From: Kribbella albertanoniae
GTDB taxonomy: Bacteria; Actinomycetota; Actinomycetes; Propionibacteriales; Kribbellaceae
Length of the DNA: 36,981 nt
NCBI RefSeq assembly: GCF_004348455.1
Contig: NZ_SMKA01000053.1
Location: 1 to 36,981, forward strand
Reading direction: 5' to 3'
A model generated the notes under the pieces. It ran no database searches. It had not been told where the DNA came from and was given only the letters and a program-made list of their open reading frames with translations. Shown here piece after piece: positions 1-10,698 of the stretch (the first letter of the stretch is position 1; every line of letters begins with the position of its first letter). Both the position numbers and the translations under genes were made by a program.

Positions 1-114
1 AACCTGAATCGCGTCCTCCCACAGGTCACACCCCCGGCACTCTCGCAGCGCAGCCTCGAGCTTGGGCAGACCGCCCCGAGACGGAACCCATTCGCCGGCA
101 CCCACGAACTTCAT
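1..114 (-). CDS. UdgX-like uracil-DNA glycosylase, N-terminal fragment
   Basis: Partial gene running off the left edge; only the first 38 codons are visible. I start it at the ATG at 114-112, which has a GGAGAAGG Shine-Dalgarno directly upstream. The visible peptide begins MKFVGAGEWVPSRGG and contains ALRECRGCDLWEDAIQ. The CRGCDL(W/Y)xDA(T/I)Q signature is typical of the N-terminus of family 4/UdgX uracil-DNA glycosylases, where the two cysteines are iron-sulfur ligands. Such enzymes remove or covalently trap uracil in DNA. The catalytic motifs lie outside the window, so UdgX and family 4 UDG cannot be told apart here. It is divergent from the globin-NOS operon and shares its upstream region. 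Confidence 0.6.
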   Translation of the reverse strand, partial: MKFVGAGEWVPSRGGLPKLEAALRECRGCDLWEDAIQV

Positions 115-142
115 CCTTCTCCCGTACCCACGCGTTCGGCGG

Positions 143-165
143 GCAAACTAGTTGCTTGTAGCAAC
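143..165. promoter_or_regulatory. Nested inverted repeat, candidate operator
   Basis: GTTGC (151-155), TTGTA spacer, GCAAC (161-165) forms a perfect 5-bp dyad. A second dyad overlaps it: GCAA (143-146) with TTGC (152-155). The arrangement is typical of a dimeric repressor site such as those of MarR-like proteins. It lies about 30 bases upstream of the UdgX-like ATG. The assignment to a regulator is inference; no regulator gene is adjacent. Confidence 0.35.
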
Positions 166-256
166 GGTGGCGTCGAGGTCTAGCCAGTACGGGCCGGGCG
201 GGTCTACGGTGGGCGCGCCTGCAGCTGTGACCGCGGGCCTGCATCAAGCGTTTTGT

Positions 257-266
257 TTGTGCACAA
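257..266. promoter_or_regulatory. Perfect 10-bp palindrome TTGTGCACAA
   Basis: A self-complementary decamer in the otherwise non-coding region about 200 bases upstream of the globin ATG. It could be a regulator site. It does not match the NsrR-type NO-sensor operator I know from Streptomyces. Confidence 0.2.
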
Positions 267-465
267 GGGGTTTTGCTCTGGTCCGATTTTCGAGACTATT
301 GAGTCCGCTTCACCGGTTTCAGCCCACCGAACGCGGGTAGGTCGGAGAAGCCAGCTACACCGACTCGGGGACTGGATTGGGAGGGAACCCTTGTCACCAC
401 AGCACTTGTCCGGGCCGTCCGTTGCTCTCGAGGAGCTGCCGTTCCGAGCCGGATAGCGAAGCCCG

Positions 466-1770
466 ATGGACGCGTATGCCCTGCAACGCAGCTGGGACCA
501 GGTCACCACCCACGGGGACCAGGTTCCGCTGTACTTCTACTCGCACCTGTTCGTGTCTCATCCCGAGGTACGGACGATGTTCCCGCTGTCGATGTCGAAC
601 CAGCGGGACAAGTTCGTCGGCGCGCTCGGGCGGATCGTCAGTCACGCCGACCAGATCGAGAAGGATGCCAACTTCCTGCGGCACCTGGGCCGCGATCACC
701 GCAAGTACGCCGTACTGGCGGAGCACTACGACGTGGTCGGCGCTTCGTTGTGCGCAACGCTGATGCACTTCCTCGGGTCCGAGTGGGACGAGGAACTCGC
801 CGGGCACTGGACGGCGGCGTACCAGGTGGTCGCGCGGATCATGGTCGAGGCGGCGGAGATGTCGTCGGAGTCCAGCCCTGACTACTGGGAGGCCGACGTG
901 GTGTCGGCCGAACGGCGGACGATGGACCTCACACTGCTGACAGTCCGCCCGCGAAGCCCGTTCCAGTTCCGGCCTGGTCAGTCGGTGTCGATGGAGGTCC
1001 CGCAACGCCCTCGGCAGTGGCGGTACTTCAGTCCGGCCAACGCGCCGCGAGCTGACAACTCCATCGATCTGCATGTCCAGCAGATCGACGGCGGTCAGGT
1101 GAGTCCCGCGGTCGTGCGGTCGTTGAAGGCCGGTGACACCGTGAAGCTCGGGGCGCCGGTCGGCGAGCGGCTGACCCGGTGTGAAGGCGATCCGCGGGAG
1201 CTGCTGCTGGTCGCCGGCGGGACCGGCCTGGCGCCGCTGCTCGCCGTTCTCGAACAGATCGACAACGAGTGGCAGCGCTCGGGGATCGGGCCGATGGTCC
1301 ATCTGCTGCACGGCGTCCGGATGCCCTGGCATCTGTACGACCGCCCGCGGCTGCGGCAACTGGCCCAGATCCGGCCGTGGTTCGAGTACACGGAGGTCGT
1401 GTCCGACGACGCGTCCTATCCCGGCACCCGCGGCAAGGTCGGCACGGTCGCGGCACGGCAGTTGCTGATCGGCCGGACGGCGATGGTGTGCGGCGGACCG
1501 CAGATGGTCGCGCACACGTTAGAACAGCTCGCCGCCGCCGGGATGCAGCCCGAGCACATCCAGTACGAGCACTTCTACTATGCGGCCGCGGGCGAGCACG
1601 CCGCGGGTCAGGAGACACCCAGTGACGATCAGCAAGCACAGCCACAGCCGCCACGCATCGCCGTACCAGACGTACCAGACGCCCCGGGCGATCCGGGCCG
1701 AGGACTTCCGGCGGCGGATGCGCGGTCTCGACGCGGCCAAGGTCTACGGATACCTCGATCTGCTGGCTGA
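466..1770 (+). CDS. Flavohemoglobin-like globin-flavoreductase
   Basis: 434-aa fusion of an N-terminal globin (about 1-140) and a ferredoxin-NADP reductase-type module (about 150-372). The globin has a B10-type Tyr25 (in YFYSHLF) and a likely proximal His78 (in GRDHRKY). The reductase has a RYFSPA flavin motif and the NAD(P) motifs AGGTGLAPLL and CGGPQM. The family (Hmp) uses NAD(P)H, FAD and heme to turn NO plus O2 into nitrate, and can also pass electrons on. Being first in an operon with nitric oxide synthase, it may detoxify NO, form nitrate from it, or serve as reductase for the synthase; the last is inference. The frame runs 149 bases into the next gene, giving a tail of about 60 residues rich in Pro, Asp and Arg that is unlike the family. 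Codon 352 (1519-1521) is a rare TTA. Confidence 0.85.
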   Translation: MDAYALQRSWDQVTTHGDQVPLYFYSHLFVSHPEVRTMFPLSMSNQRDKFVGALGRIVSHADQIEKDANFLRHLGRDHRKYAVLAEHYDVVGASLCATLMHFLGSEWDEELAGHWTAAYQVVARIMVEAAEMSSESSPDYWEADVVSAERRTMDLTLLTVRPRSPFQFRPGQSVSMEVPQRPRQWRYFSPANAPRADNSIDLHVQQIDGGQVSPAVVRSLKAGDTVKLGAPVGERLTRCEGDPRELLLVAGGTGLAPLLAVLEQIDNEWQRSGIGPMVHLLHGVRMPWHLYDRPRLRQLAQIRPWFEYTEVVSDDASYPGTRGKVGTVAARQLLIGRTAMVCGGPQMVAHTLEQLAAAGMQPEHIQYEHFYYAAAGEHAAGQETPSDDQQAQPQPPRIAVPDVPDAPGDPGRGLPAADARSRRGQGLRIPRSAG

Positions 1771-2188
1771 TCAGGTCCAGACCACCGAGCAGGAGCTCAA
1801 CGACACTCGCGCCAAGAACGAGCGGCTGCTCGCCGAGCTGCAGCGTGGACGGGCCGAGCTGCAGCGCGTCAAGGCGGAGCTGGCCGAGTATGAGGAGGCC
1901 GGCAACCGGGTGAACGAGCAGGTCGTCCAGATGTTCAGCCAGGCGCAGCTGGTGGTCGAGGAGATGGTGCAGGACGTCAGCCGGGACACCCGCGAACGCA
2001 TCGGCCAGGCGCGCGAGCACGAGCGGCAGATCGTCGCACAGGCCATGAATACTGCCGGCCAGCAGGTGCGGACCTACGCCCAGACGGCTCAGGCGCAGAT
2101 GCAGTCGATCGTGGAGTCGTTCGCGAACGAGGTCGATCACCTCGCCAACACCCCACCGCCCGGTACGCCGGGTGCCGCGGATCGATGA
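1622..2188 (+). CDS. DivIVA-like coiled-coil protein
   Basis: 188-aa protein with a GTG start chosen because AGGAG (1610-1614) sits 7 bases upstream. After a His/Ser/Tyr-rich N-terminus, residues about 21-45 (IRAEDFRRRMRGLDAAKV, then YGYLDLLADQV) match the DivIVA N-terminal membrane-curvature domain. A long Glu/Gln/Arg-rich coiled coil follows (about 50-175). DivIVA/Wag31 proteins mark cell poles and scaffold growth complexes in actinobacteria; this one is shorter and is not the main Wag31 gene by context. It overlaps the globin gene by 149 bases and the NOS gene by four (ATGA), so the three should be co-translated. It may tether the NO enzymes to a membrane site; that is inference. Confidence 0.75.
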   Translation: MTISKHSHSRHASPYQTYQTPRAIRAEDFRRRMRGLDAAKVYGYLDLLADQVQTTEQELNDTRAKNERLLAELQRGRAELQRVKAELAEYEEAGNRVNEQVVQMFSQAQLVVEEMVQDVSRDTRERIGQAREHERQIVAQAMNTAGQQVRTYAQTAQAQMQSIVESFANEVDHLANTPPPGTPGAADR

Positions 2189-3420
2189 CCGTGGTTCGGA
2201 TCTGGACCGGCCGGCGCCGCGCCCCACGAGCCGGCCGGCTGGCCGCCCCCAGCCCCGGGCGAGTCCAGGCACGCCCCAGACCCGCCGTACAACCGGATGC
2301 CGATACTCAAGCGGTCCAAGCTGCGGCCGAGGAGTTCCTGCAGCTCTTCCATACCGAGAATCCCGGGCTCATCGAGCCACGGCTCGCCGCGGTCCGGCGC
2401 GAGATCGACCTGACCGGGACCTACTGGCACACCGCCGAGGAGCTGGTCTTCGGCGCCCGGGTCGCCTGGCGCAACAACGCACGCTGCATCGGACGGCTGT
2501 ACTGGCAAAGCCTGCAGGTGCGCGATCTGCGGACCGTCACCGCCGCCGGCGATGTCGCCGCGCACTGCTTCGACCACCTACGCGTCGCCCACAACGGCGG
2601 CAAGATCCGCCCGATGATCAGCGTGTTCGCGCCGGAGACGCCGGGCCGGCCCGCGCCGAGAATCTGGAGCGAGCAACTCATCCGGTACGCCGGTTACGAG
2701 CAGCCCGACGGCCGGACCATCGGGGACCCGCGCTACCGCACATTCACCACCGAACTCGTCCAGCGCGGCTGGCGACCACCCGTCGCGCCGGGAGACTTCG
2801 ACGTACTGCCTCTTGTCGTGGAGACCATCGACGACGGCATCAAGATGTTCGAGCTGCCCGGATCCGCGGTGCATGAGGTACCGCTCGCACATCCCGACCT
2901 GCCGTGGTTCGCCGCGCTGGGACTGCGGTGGCATGCGGTCCCGGTGATCAGCAACAACCGGCTGATCATCGGCGGCGTCTCCTACCCGGCTGCGCCCTTC
3001 AACGGCTGGTACATGGGCACGGAGATCGGCGCCCGCAACCTCGGTGACAGCGACCGCTACGCGCTGGTCCCCGAGATCGCGGAGCGGATGGGTCTCGACA
3101 CCTCGACCGAGGCAACCCTGTGGCGCGACCGGGCGTTGGTCGAGCTCAACCGCGCCGTGCTGCATTCGTTTCGTGCCCACGGTGTCAGCATCACCGACCA
3201 CCACACCGAGTCGCGCCGCTTCCTGATTCACCTGGAGCGCGAAGAACGCGCCGGCCGGACCTGCCCAGCCGACTGGACCTGGATCGTCCCGCCGCTGTCA
3301 GGCTCACAGACCCCGGTCTTCCACCGCTACTACGACTCGGAAGACCAGCTACCCAATTTCGTCACCGACGCCGACGCCACCCATCGAGGCCTGTACGGCG
3401 GTCCGCCCGCCTTCCGCTGA
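2185..3420 (+). CDS. nos: Bacterial nitric oxide synthase, oxygenase domain
   Basis: 411-aa heme-thiolate enzyme that oxidises L-arginine to citrulline and NO. The heme-ligand Cys101 lies in RNNARCIGRLYW, and the substrate-binding Glu280 in FNGWYMGTEIGARN. The C-terminal PVFHRYY segment matches the pterin/dimer region. Like other bacterial NOS proteins it has no fused reductase domain and lacks the N-terminal CxxxxC zinc hook. It is about 40 residues longer than usual because of a basic, Pro-rich N-terminus (residues 1-40). The ATG overlaps the stop of the coiled-coil gene (ATGA, 2185-2188), indicating translational coupling. The neighbouring globin-reductase makes a plausible redox or NO-processing partner. 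Confidence 0.92.
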   Translation: MTVVRIWTGRRRAPRAGRLAAPSPGRVQARPRPAVQPDADTQAVQAAAEEFLQLFHTENPGLIEPRLAAVRREIDLTGTYWHTAEELVFGARVAWRNNARCIGRLYWQSLQVRDLRTVTAAGDVAAHCFDHLRVAHNGGKIRPMISVFAPETPGRPAPRIWSEQLIRYAGYEQPDGRTIGDPRYRTFTTELVQRGWRPPVAPGDFDVLPLVVETIDDGIKMFELPGSAVHEVPLAHPDLPWFAALGLRWHAVPVISNNRLIIGGVSYPAAPFNGWYMGTEIGARNLGDSDRYALVPEIAERMGLDTSTEATLWRDRALVELNRAVLHSFRAHGVSITDHHTESRRFLIHLEREERAGRTCPADWTWIVPPLSGSQTPVFHRYYDSEDQLPNFVTDADATHRGLYGGPPAFR

Positions 3421-3442
3421 CTACCCGCCGTACCGCAAGGGA

Positions 3443-3477
3443 GCACGGCGGCCCCCGCGCCGGTGGGACCGCCGTGC
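3443..3477. terminator. Bidirectional hairpin between convergent NOS and esterase genes
   Basis: GCACGGCGG (3443-3451) pairs with CCGCCGTGC (3469-3477), and the stem extends inward by three more pairs after one mismatch. It sits 22 bases after the NOS stop and 13 bases after the esterase stop on the other strand. There is no U-tract, as is common for actinobacterial hairpin terminators. Confidence 0.65.
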
Positions 3478-3490
3478 GTCTAGGGGGTGG

Positions 3491-4783
3491 TTAGGCCTTG
3501 GCCCAACGTTGGTTGGGGGTGGAGGTGCAGGTTGCGACGGTCGCGGCTGCGCCGTTCGCGGTGCCGTTGGCGGTCAGGCAGAGGCCGCCTTGGGCGCTGG
3601 TGATGGTGCCGTTGTCGTTGACGTTCCATTGCTGATTGGCACCGCCGTTGCAGTCCCAGATCCGGGTCGGGGTGCCACTACCGGCGTTGACCGGCGCCTC
3701 GAGGCATTTGCCCAGTACCTGCAGGGCTTGACCGCTGCGGGTGAACTGCTGGTTGGCGTTGGTGTGACAGTCCCAGACGATGGTCGCGGTGCCGTTGGCG
3801 GAGTTCGCGGCGTTCACGTCGAGGCAGCGGCCGGCCGACTCGCTGCGGAGCCGGAAGGCGGTCGGGGTCGGAGTGGTGTCACCGGTGAAGAACTTCCAGA
3901 CCTCGTTCTTCACCCAGCTCCTGGCACCGCTCTCGCAGCCGGCGCAGCCGTCGACCGGACCTTGCTGGTGACCACCGTCGAATGCGGCCCAGACCACCGG
4001 GTATCCGGCACGGCATCCTGAGTAGGCGGTGGTGATGTGGGTCCGGCTGCCCCCGGCCGGTTCGGGCGGGTTCTGCGCCGTACAGCCGTTGTTCCGGACG
4101 AACCTGTCCCGCATTCCGCGGCCGGCGCCGATGTTGTCGTTGATGCCGTGGATCCCCATGTAGGCGAAGGGTTGGGTGCCACCGCTGCACCCGCTGATCC
4201 CGCCGGGTGCGGCGATCGCCGCGACCGCGCGGAACGTCGTTGCCCTGGCGCAGGCGAGGGCGTAGCTCATCGCGCCGCCGTAGCTGAAGCCGAGGGCGAA
4301 CCGCTGCGTCGAGTCGACGCAGAGGTCGTTCTCGATCCGGCGGATCATGTCGTCGGTGAAGGTGACATCCTCGCCGCCGGAGTTGCCCCAACCGTTGTTG
4401 AGGCCCTGCGGCGCAACGAAGATCGTCGTGTTGTTCGCCAGCGCCCGAAGGCCGTAGTGGGCGTAGATCTCGCCGTCGCTGCCGCCTCCGGCGACCTGCT
4501 GCATCGTGCCACCCAGCCAGTGGAATCCGAAGACCAACCGGTACTGCTGGTTGTTGTTGTAGTTGGCGGGGACGCTCAGGATGAAGCTGCGGTTCTTGCC
4601 GTTGCTCTGAATGGTGTGCGTGCCGCTCTGCAGCGTCGGCGCCTTGCCACAACCGGGAGACGCCGCGAGCGGAACCGCCGCCGCGGGTGCAGGCTTGGCT
4701 TCCGCCACGCCCGCGCCGCTGAGAATCAGCGCGGCGACGGCGAACGGTGCCAGCCAGCGGCGTACCAGATGTCTTTGCTTCAT
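3491..4783 (-). CDS. Secreted CE1/LpqC-type esterase with C-terminal CBM13
   Basis: 430-aa protein started at the ATG at 4783, which has AGGAG 7 bases upstream and opens a clear signal peptide (1-29, ending AEA). The catalytic domain (about 44-301) is an alpha/beta hydrolase of the polyhydroxybutyrate depolymerase/feruloyl-esterase group. Visible triad: Ser167 in GFSYGGA, Asp216 in GIND, His272 in FDGGH. A Thr/Pro linker leads to a ricin-type beta-trefoil (about 309-430) with repeated QxW motifs. In a xylan operon the likely role is removal of feruloyl or acetyl groups; substrate is inferred. It lies 23 bases behind a close paralogue and is the last gene of the minus-strand run. Confidence 0.8.
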   Translation of the reverse strand: MKQRHLVRRWLAPFAVAALILSGAGVAEAKPAPAAAVPLAASPGCGKAPTLQSGTHTIQSNGKNRSFILSVPANYNNNQQYRLVFGFHWLGGTMQQVAGGGSDGEIYAHYGLRALANNTTIFVAPQGLNNGWGNSGGEDVTFTDDMIRRIENDLCVDSTQRFALGFSYGGAMSYALACARATTFRAVAAIAAPGGISGCSGGTQPFAYMGIHGINDNIGAGRGMRDRFVRNNGCTAQNPPEPAGGSRTHITTAYSGCRAGYPVVWAAFDGGHQQGPVDGCAGCESGARSWVKNEVWKFFTGDTTPTPTAFRLRSESAGRCLDVNAANSANGTATIVWDCHTNANQQFTRSGQALQVLGKCLEAPVNAGSGTPTRIWDCNGGANQQWNVNDNGTITSAQGGLCLTANGTANGAAATVATCTSTPNQRWAKA

Positions 4784-4806
4784 GAAGTGCTCCTGTTCTC
4801 TGCTGT

Positions 4807-6093
4807 TCATGAGCGGGTCCAGCGTTGGCTCGAGACGTTGCCGCAGCTCGCGACGGACGCGGCCGAGCCGTTCGCGGTGCCGTCCGCGGTCAGGCAGAGA
4901 CCGCCCTGGGCGCTGGTGATGGTGCCGTTGTCGTTCACGTTCCACTGCTGATTGGCACCGCCGTTGCAGTCCCAGATCCGGGACTTGCTCCCCGGTACGG
5001 CGTTCGTCGGCACCTCGAGGCATTTGCCCAGTACCTGCAGGGCCTGGCCGCTGCGGGTGAACTGCTGGTTGGCGTTGCTGTGGCAGTCCCAGACCACCGT
5101 CGCCGTACCGTTCGCGGAGTTCGCCCCGGTGACATCCAGACAGCGCCCGGCCGACTCGTTCCGCAACCGGAACGCCGTCGGGGTCGGCGTGGTGTTTCCG
5201 GTGAAGAAGTTCCACACCTCTCCGGAAGTCCAGGTCCGCCAGCCCTCGCCACCACCATCGATGGGACCAGGGCCGTGGCCTCCGTCGAACGCGGCCCAAA
5301 CCACCGGGTACCCGGCACGGCAGCCCGAATAGGTGGTGGTGATGTGCGTGCGGCTACCCACGGCCGGCTCACGCGGACTCTGCGCCGTACAGCCGTTGTT
5401 CCGCACGAACGTGTCCCGCAAGGACCGTCCGGCGGAGATGTTGAGCACCGAGTCGTTGATGCCGTGGATCCCCATGTAGGCAACCGGTTGGGTACCGCCG
5501 CTGCAGCCGCTCAGTTGTGCGCCGGAGTAGACCGCGACCGCGCGGAAGGTAGTTGCCCGGGCGCAGGCGAGGGCGTAACTCATGCCGCCGCCGTAGCTGA
5601 AGCCGAGGGCGAAGCGCTGGGCCGTGTCGACGCAGAGGTCGTTCTCGATCCGGCGCATGATGTCGTCGGTCAGAGTCACGTCCTCGCCACCGGAGTTGGC
5701 CCAGCCGTTGCCGATGCCCTGGGGCGCAACGAAGATCGCGGTGTTGTTCGCCAGCCGCCGCTGTCCGTAGTAGGACCAGTTGAAACCGTCGGTCCCGCCC
5801 GAGTCGACGTCACCGGCCGTGCCGCCGCGCCAGTGATAGCCGAAGATCAACCGGTACTGCGTGCTGCTGTTGTAGTTGTCGGGCAGTCTGAGGATGAAGG
5901 TGCGGTTCTTACCACTGCTCTGAATGGTGTGGGTGCCGCTGGTCAGCGTCGGCGCCTTGCCACAGCCCGCAGACGCGGCGAGCGGCGTAGCTTCCGCAGG
6001 TGCCGGTTGAGCCTCAGCGACGCCGGCACCGGTGAAGATCAGCGCCGCGGCGATGATCGGTGTCCACCATCGGGCTGGGGTCTTCTTGGTCAT
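4807..6093 (-). CDS. Secreted CE1/LpqC-type esterase with CBM13, paralogue
   Basis: 428-aa near-copy of the downstream esterase. ATG at 6093 is preferred over the ATG five codons upstream because AGGAG precedes it by 8 bases and overlaps the upstream candidate. Signal peptide 1-28. Triad: Ser166 in GFSYGGG, Asp214 in GIND, His273 in FDGGH. The C-terminal lectin (about 307-428) is almost identical to that of its neighbour. The copies differ most in the surface segment around residues 90-115 and 275-292, which may give different substrate choice; that is inference. The next upstream gene ends 11 bases before this start, so they are co-transcribed. Confidence 0.8.
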   Translation of the reverse strand: MTKKTPARWWTPIIAAALIFTGAGVAEAQPAPAEATPLAASAGCGKAPTLTSGTHTIQSSGKNRTFILRLPDNYNSSTQYRLIFGYHWRGGTAGDVDSGGTDGFNWSYYGQRRLANNTAIFVAPQGIGNGWANSGGEDVTLTDDIMRRIENDLCVDTAQRFALGFSYGGGMSYALACARATTFRAVAVYSGAQLSGCSGGTQPVAYMGIHGINDSVLNISAGRSLRDTFVRNNGCTAQSPREPAVGSRTHITTTYSGCRAGYPVVWAAFDGGHGPGPIDGGGEGWRTWTSGEVWNFFTGNTTPTPTAFRLRNESAGRCLDVTGANSANGTATVVWDCHSNANQQFTRSGQALQVLGKCLEVPTNAVPGSKSRIWDCNGGANQQWNVNDNGTITSAQGGLCLTADGTANGSAASVASCGNVSSQRWTRS

Positions 6094-6104
6094 CGACGGG
6101 CTCC

Positions 6105-7805
6105 TCATGGCCGAGTCCAGCGTTGGTTGGTCCCGCCGTGGCAGGTCCAGATGATCAACTGCGTGCCGTTGGCCGTGCTGCCGCCGTTCGCGTCCAGGCA
6201 CTTGTTCGACTGGGAGTTGACCAGAGCGCCGTTCGCTCCGGCCGTCCAGTTCTGCGCGCCGGTGCCGTTGCAGGTGGACAGTTGCACCTGGGCGCCGTTG
6301 GCGGTGCTGCCGCCGGCGACGGACATGCATTTGCCGAGTGCCCGCAACGTGTCGCCGGTGACCGTCCACTGCTGGTTGGTCCCGTTCGTGCAGGTCCAGA
6401 GCTGGATCTTGGTGCCGTCGGCAGTACTGCCACCATTGACGTCGGCGCACTTTCCGCCCGGTCCGGTGATCGGTCCGGTGCGTGCGATCGGGCCGCCGAG
6501 TTCCTTGATCCGGATGTTGCGGTACGACACGTCGTCACCGGTGCCGTGGTTCTGGATCGCGATGTGGCCTGACGTGAGCGAGCGCACCGGGTCGGTATTG
6601 GTGAAGTCGTTGATCTTCACCCCGTTCAGGAACACCTGCAGCCGCTCGCCTTCGACGAGCAGTTCATAGGTGTTCCACTCCCCCGGCGGGTTCAGCGCGG
6701 CGTCGCGGGCGGCGAGGTCGGCGGACTTGAACCCGTAGACCGCGCCGGTGGTCTTGTCCGCCGAGTCGGTCGCGTCGATCTGCACCTCATGTCCCTGGCT
6801 GAGGGCGGTGTTCGGGTCACTGCCTGCCGGGAACCCGACGATCACTCCGGAGTTGTCGTCACCGGGCATCCGCCAGTCGAGTTTGAGCGAATACGAGCGG
6901 AACTCCTTGGCGCCGTACCACAGCATGCCCATCCCGCCGGTGGACGTCAGGGTTCCGTCGCTGTTGGTGAAGCTGCCTGGCCCGGACTGCGACCAGCCGG
7001 TGGTGGATCCGTTGTACAGCGTGGTGTAGCCGGTCTCCGGGCGGCAGTCCGCCTTCGTCCGGTTGGCGGCGTACCGGATGCCACCGAGGACCTGCGACCG
7101 GAAGGCTGGTTCGGTGTAGCTGGATTGGGTGTGGCCGTTGCCGGTGTAGAAGGACCGACCGGCTTGGATGCTCTTGCACCAGGTGATCGGATGGTCGCCG
7201 CCCATGGACCCACCCGAGTACGTCGATTCGTCCAGCGTCGCGAGGACCCTGGCCGACGAGCGGGGGTTGGTGCGGAAGTTGTACCACTCGTCGGTGCGCA
7301 CCCAGGACGGCGTGAGGTGCTGCGTGGACTGATGTGCCCGGTTCTCGACTCGCACGGTCGCCTGCTGGATCGCCGGGTGCGAGGCGAACTGCGCGCCGAC
7401 CAGCTCGCCGTAGAACGGCCAGTCGTGCTCGGTGTCCGCGGCCGAGTGGATGCCGACGTACCCGCCGCCGCCCCGGATGTAGGACTCGAACGCGCCTTGC
7501 TGGGTGGCGTTGAGCACGTCGCCGGTGGTGTTGAGGAAGACCACCGATTCGTACTGCGCCAGGTTCGAGGCGTTGAACGCGTTCGCGTCCTCGGTCGCGG
7601 TGACCGTGAAGCTGTTGGCTGCGCCCAGGTCCCGGATCAGCTGGAGGCCTTGCGGGATGGAGTCGTGCCGGAAGCCGGCGGTCTTGGAGAACACCAGTAC
7701 GTCGTACGGCGGATCGGCCGCGCTGGCCGGCGGACCGGTGGTGACCGCGAAGACGGCGGCTGCCGTGACGGCCAGACCGAGTACGCGTCGACTGAAGGAA
7801 CTCAT
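6105..7805 (-). CDS. Secreted ThuA/DUF1080 protein with CBM13
   Basis: 566-aa protein with signal peptide (1-29). Three modules in order: a ThuA-like class-I glutamine-amidotransferase fold (about 33-255, containing GGGGYVGIHSAADTE), a DUF1080 / 3-keto-disaccharide hydrolase jelly roll (about 262-435, containing DDNSGVIVGFP), and a ricin-type lectin (about 445-566, ending in NQRWTRP). ThuA is linked to metabolism of 3-keto-trehalose-type sugars, and DUF1080 proteins hydrolyse 3-keto-glycosides. Joined to a lectin and placed one base downstream of a PQQ-type sugar dehydrogenase, it suggests an extracellular oxidise-then-cleave route for glycosides. The ATG (7805) follows the upstream stop by one base, so translation is probably coupled; the ribosome site (GGTGAG) is weak. 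Confidence 0.85.
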   Translation of the reverse strand: MSSFSRRVLGLAVTAAAVFAVTTGPPASAADPPYDVLVFSKTAGFRHDSIPQGLQLIRDLGAANSFTVTATEDANAFNASNLAQYESVVFLNTTGDVLNATQQGAFESYIRGGGGYVGIHSAADTEHDWPFYGELVGAQFASHPAIQQATVRVENRAHQSTQHLTPSWVRTDEWYNFRTNPRSSARVLATLDESTYSGGSMGGDHPITWCKSIQAGRSFYTGNGHTQSSYTEPAFRSQVLGGIRYAANRTKADCRPETGYTTLYNGSTTGWSQSGPGSFTNSDGTLTSTGGMGMLWYGAKEFRSYSLKLDWRMPGDDNSGVIVGFPAGSDPNTALSQGHEVQIDATDSADKTTGAVYGFKSADLAARDAALNPPGEWNTYELLVEGERLQVFLNGVKINDFTNTDPVRSLTSGHIAIQNHGTGDDVSYRNIRIKELGGPIARTGPITGPGGKCADVNGGSTADGTKIQLWTCTNGTNQQWTVTGDTLRALGKCMSVAGGSTANGAQVQLSTCNGTGAQNWTAGANGALVNSQSNKCLDANGGSTANGTQLIIWTCHGGTNQRWTRP

Positions 7806-7806
7806 C

Positions 7807-10650
<2,844 letters not shown>

Positions 10651-10698
10651 TCACACCCTTTTGATCTGAGTCAGGCGGGAGCGGGGTGGGTCAGCAGG

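Larger units (their letters stand above)
115..465. promoter_or_regulatory. Divergent upstream region between UdgX-like and globin-NOS genes
   Basis: This 351-base stretch has no convincing coding sequence. It must hold the promoters of both divergent transcription units. Two short palindromes are visible (143-165 and 257-266, listed separately). The last 30 bases before the globin ATG show only a weak purine run (GGATAGCGAAG), so the globin start is not strongly marked. I saw no clear -35/-10 pair and no recognisable riboswitch. Confidence 0.5.

Noticed and set aside
115..465. NsrR-type NO-sensing operator before the globin-NOS operon
   Set aside because: I looked for an AACACGAAT-type palindrome and did not find one.
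4784..5299. N-terminal extension of the first esterase frame
   Set aside because: The extension is an out-of-frame reading of the second esterase gene. The ATG at 4783 has a ribosome site and a signal peptide.
6094..6108. Alternative ATG five codons upstream of the second esterase start
   Set aside because: Its use would place the AGGAG inside the coding sequence; the inner ATG has proper spacing.
4825..6669. Long plus-strand open frame of 614 codons
   Set aside because: It lies wholly antisense to the esterase and ThuA/DUF1080 genes, which have signal peptides, catalytic motifs and ribosome sites. The frame has no recognisable domain and is an effect of high GC.
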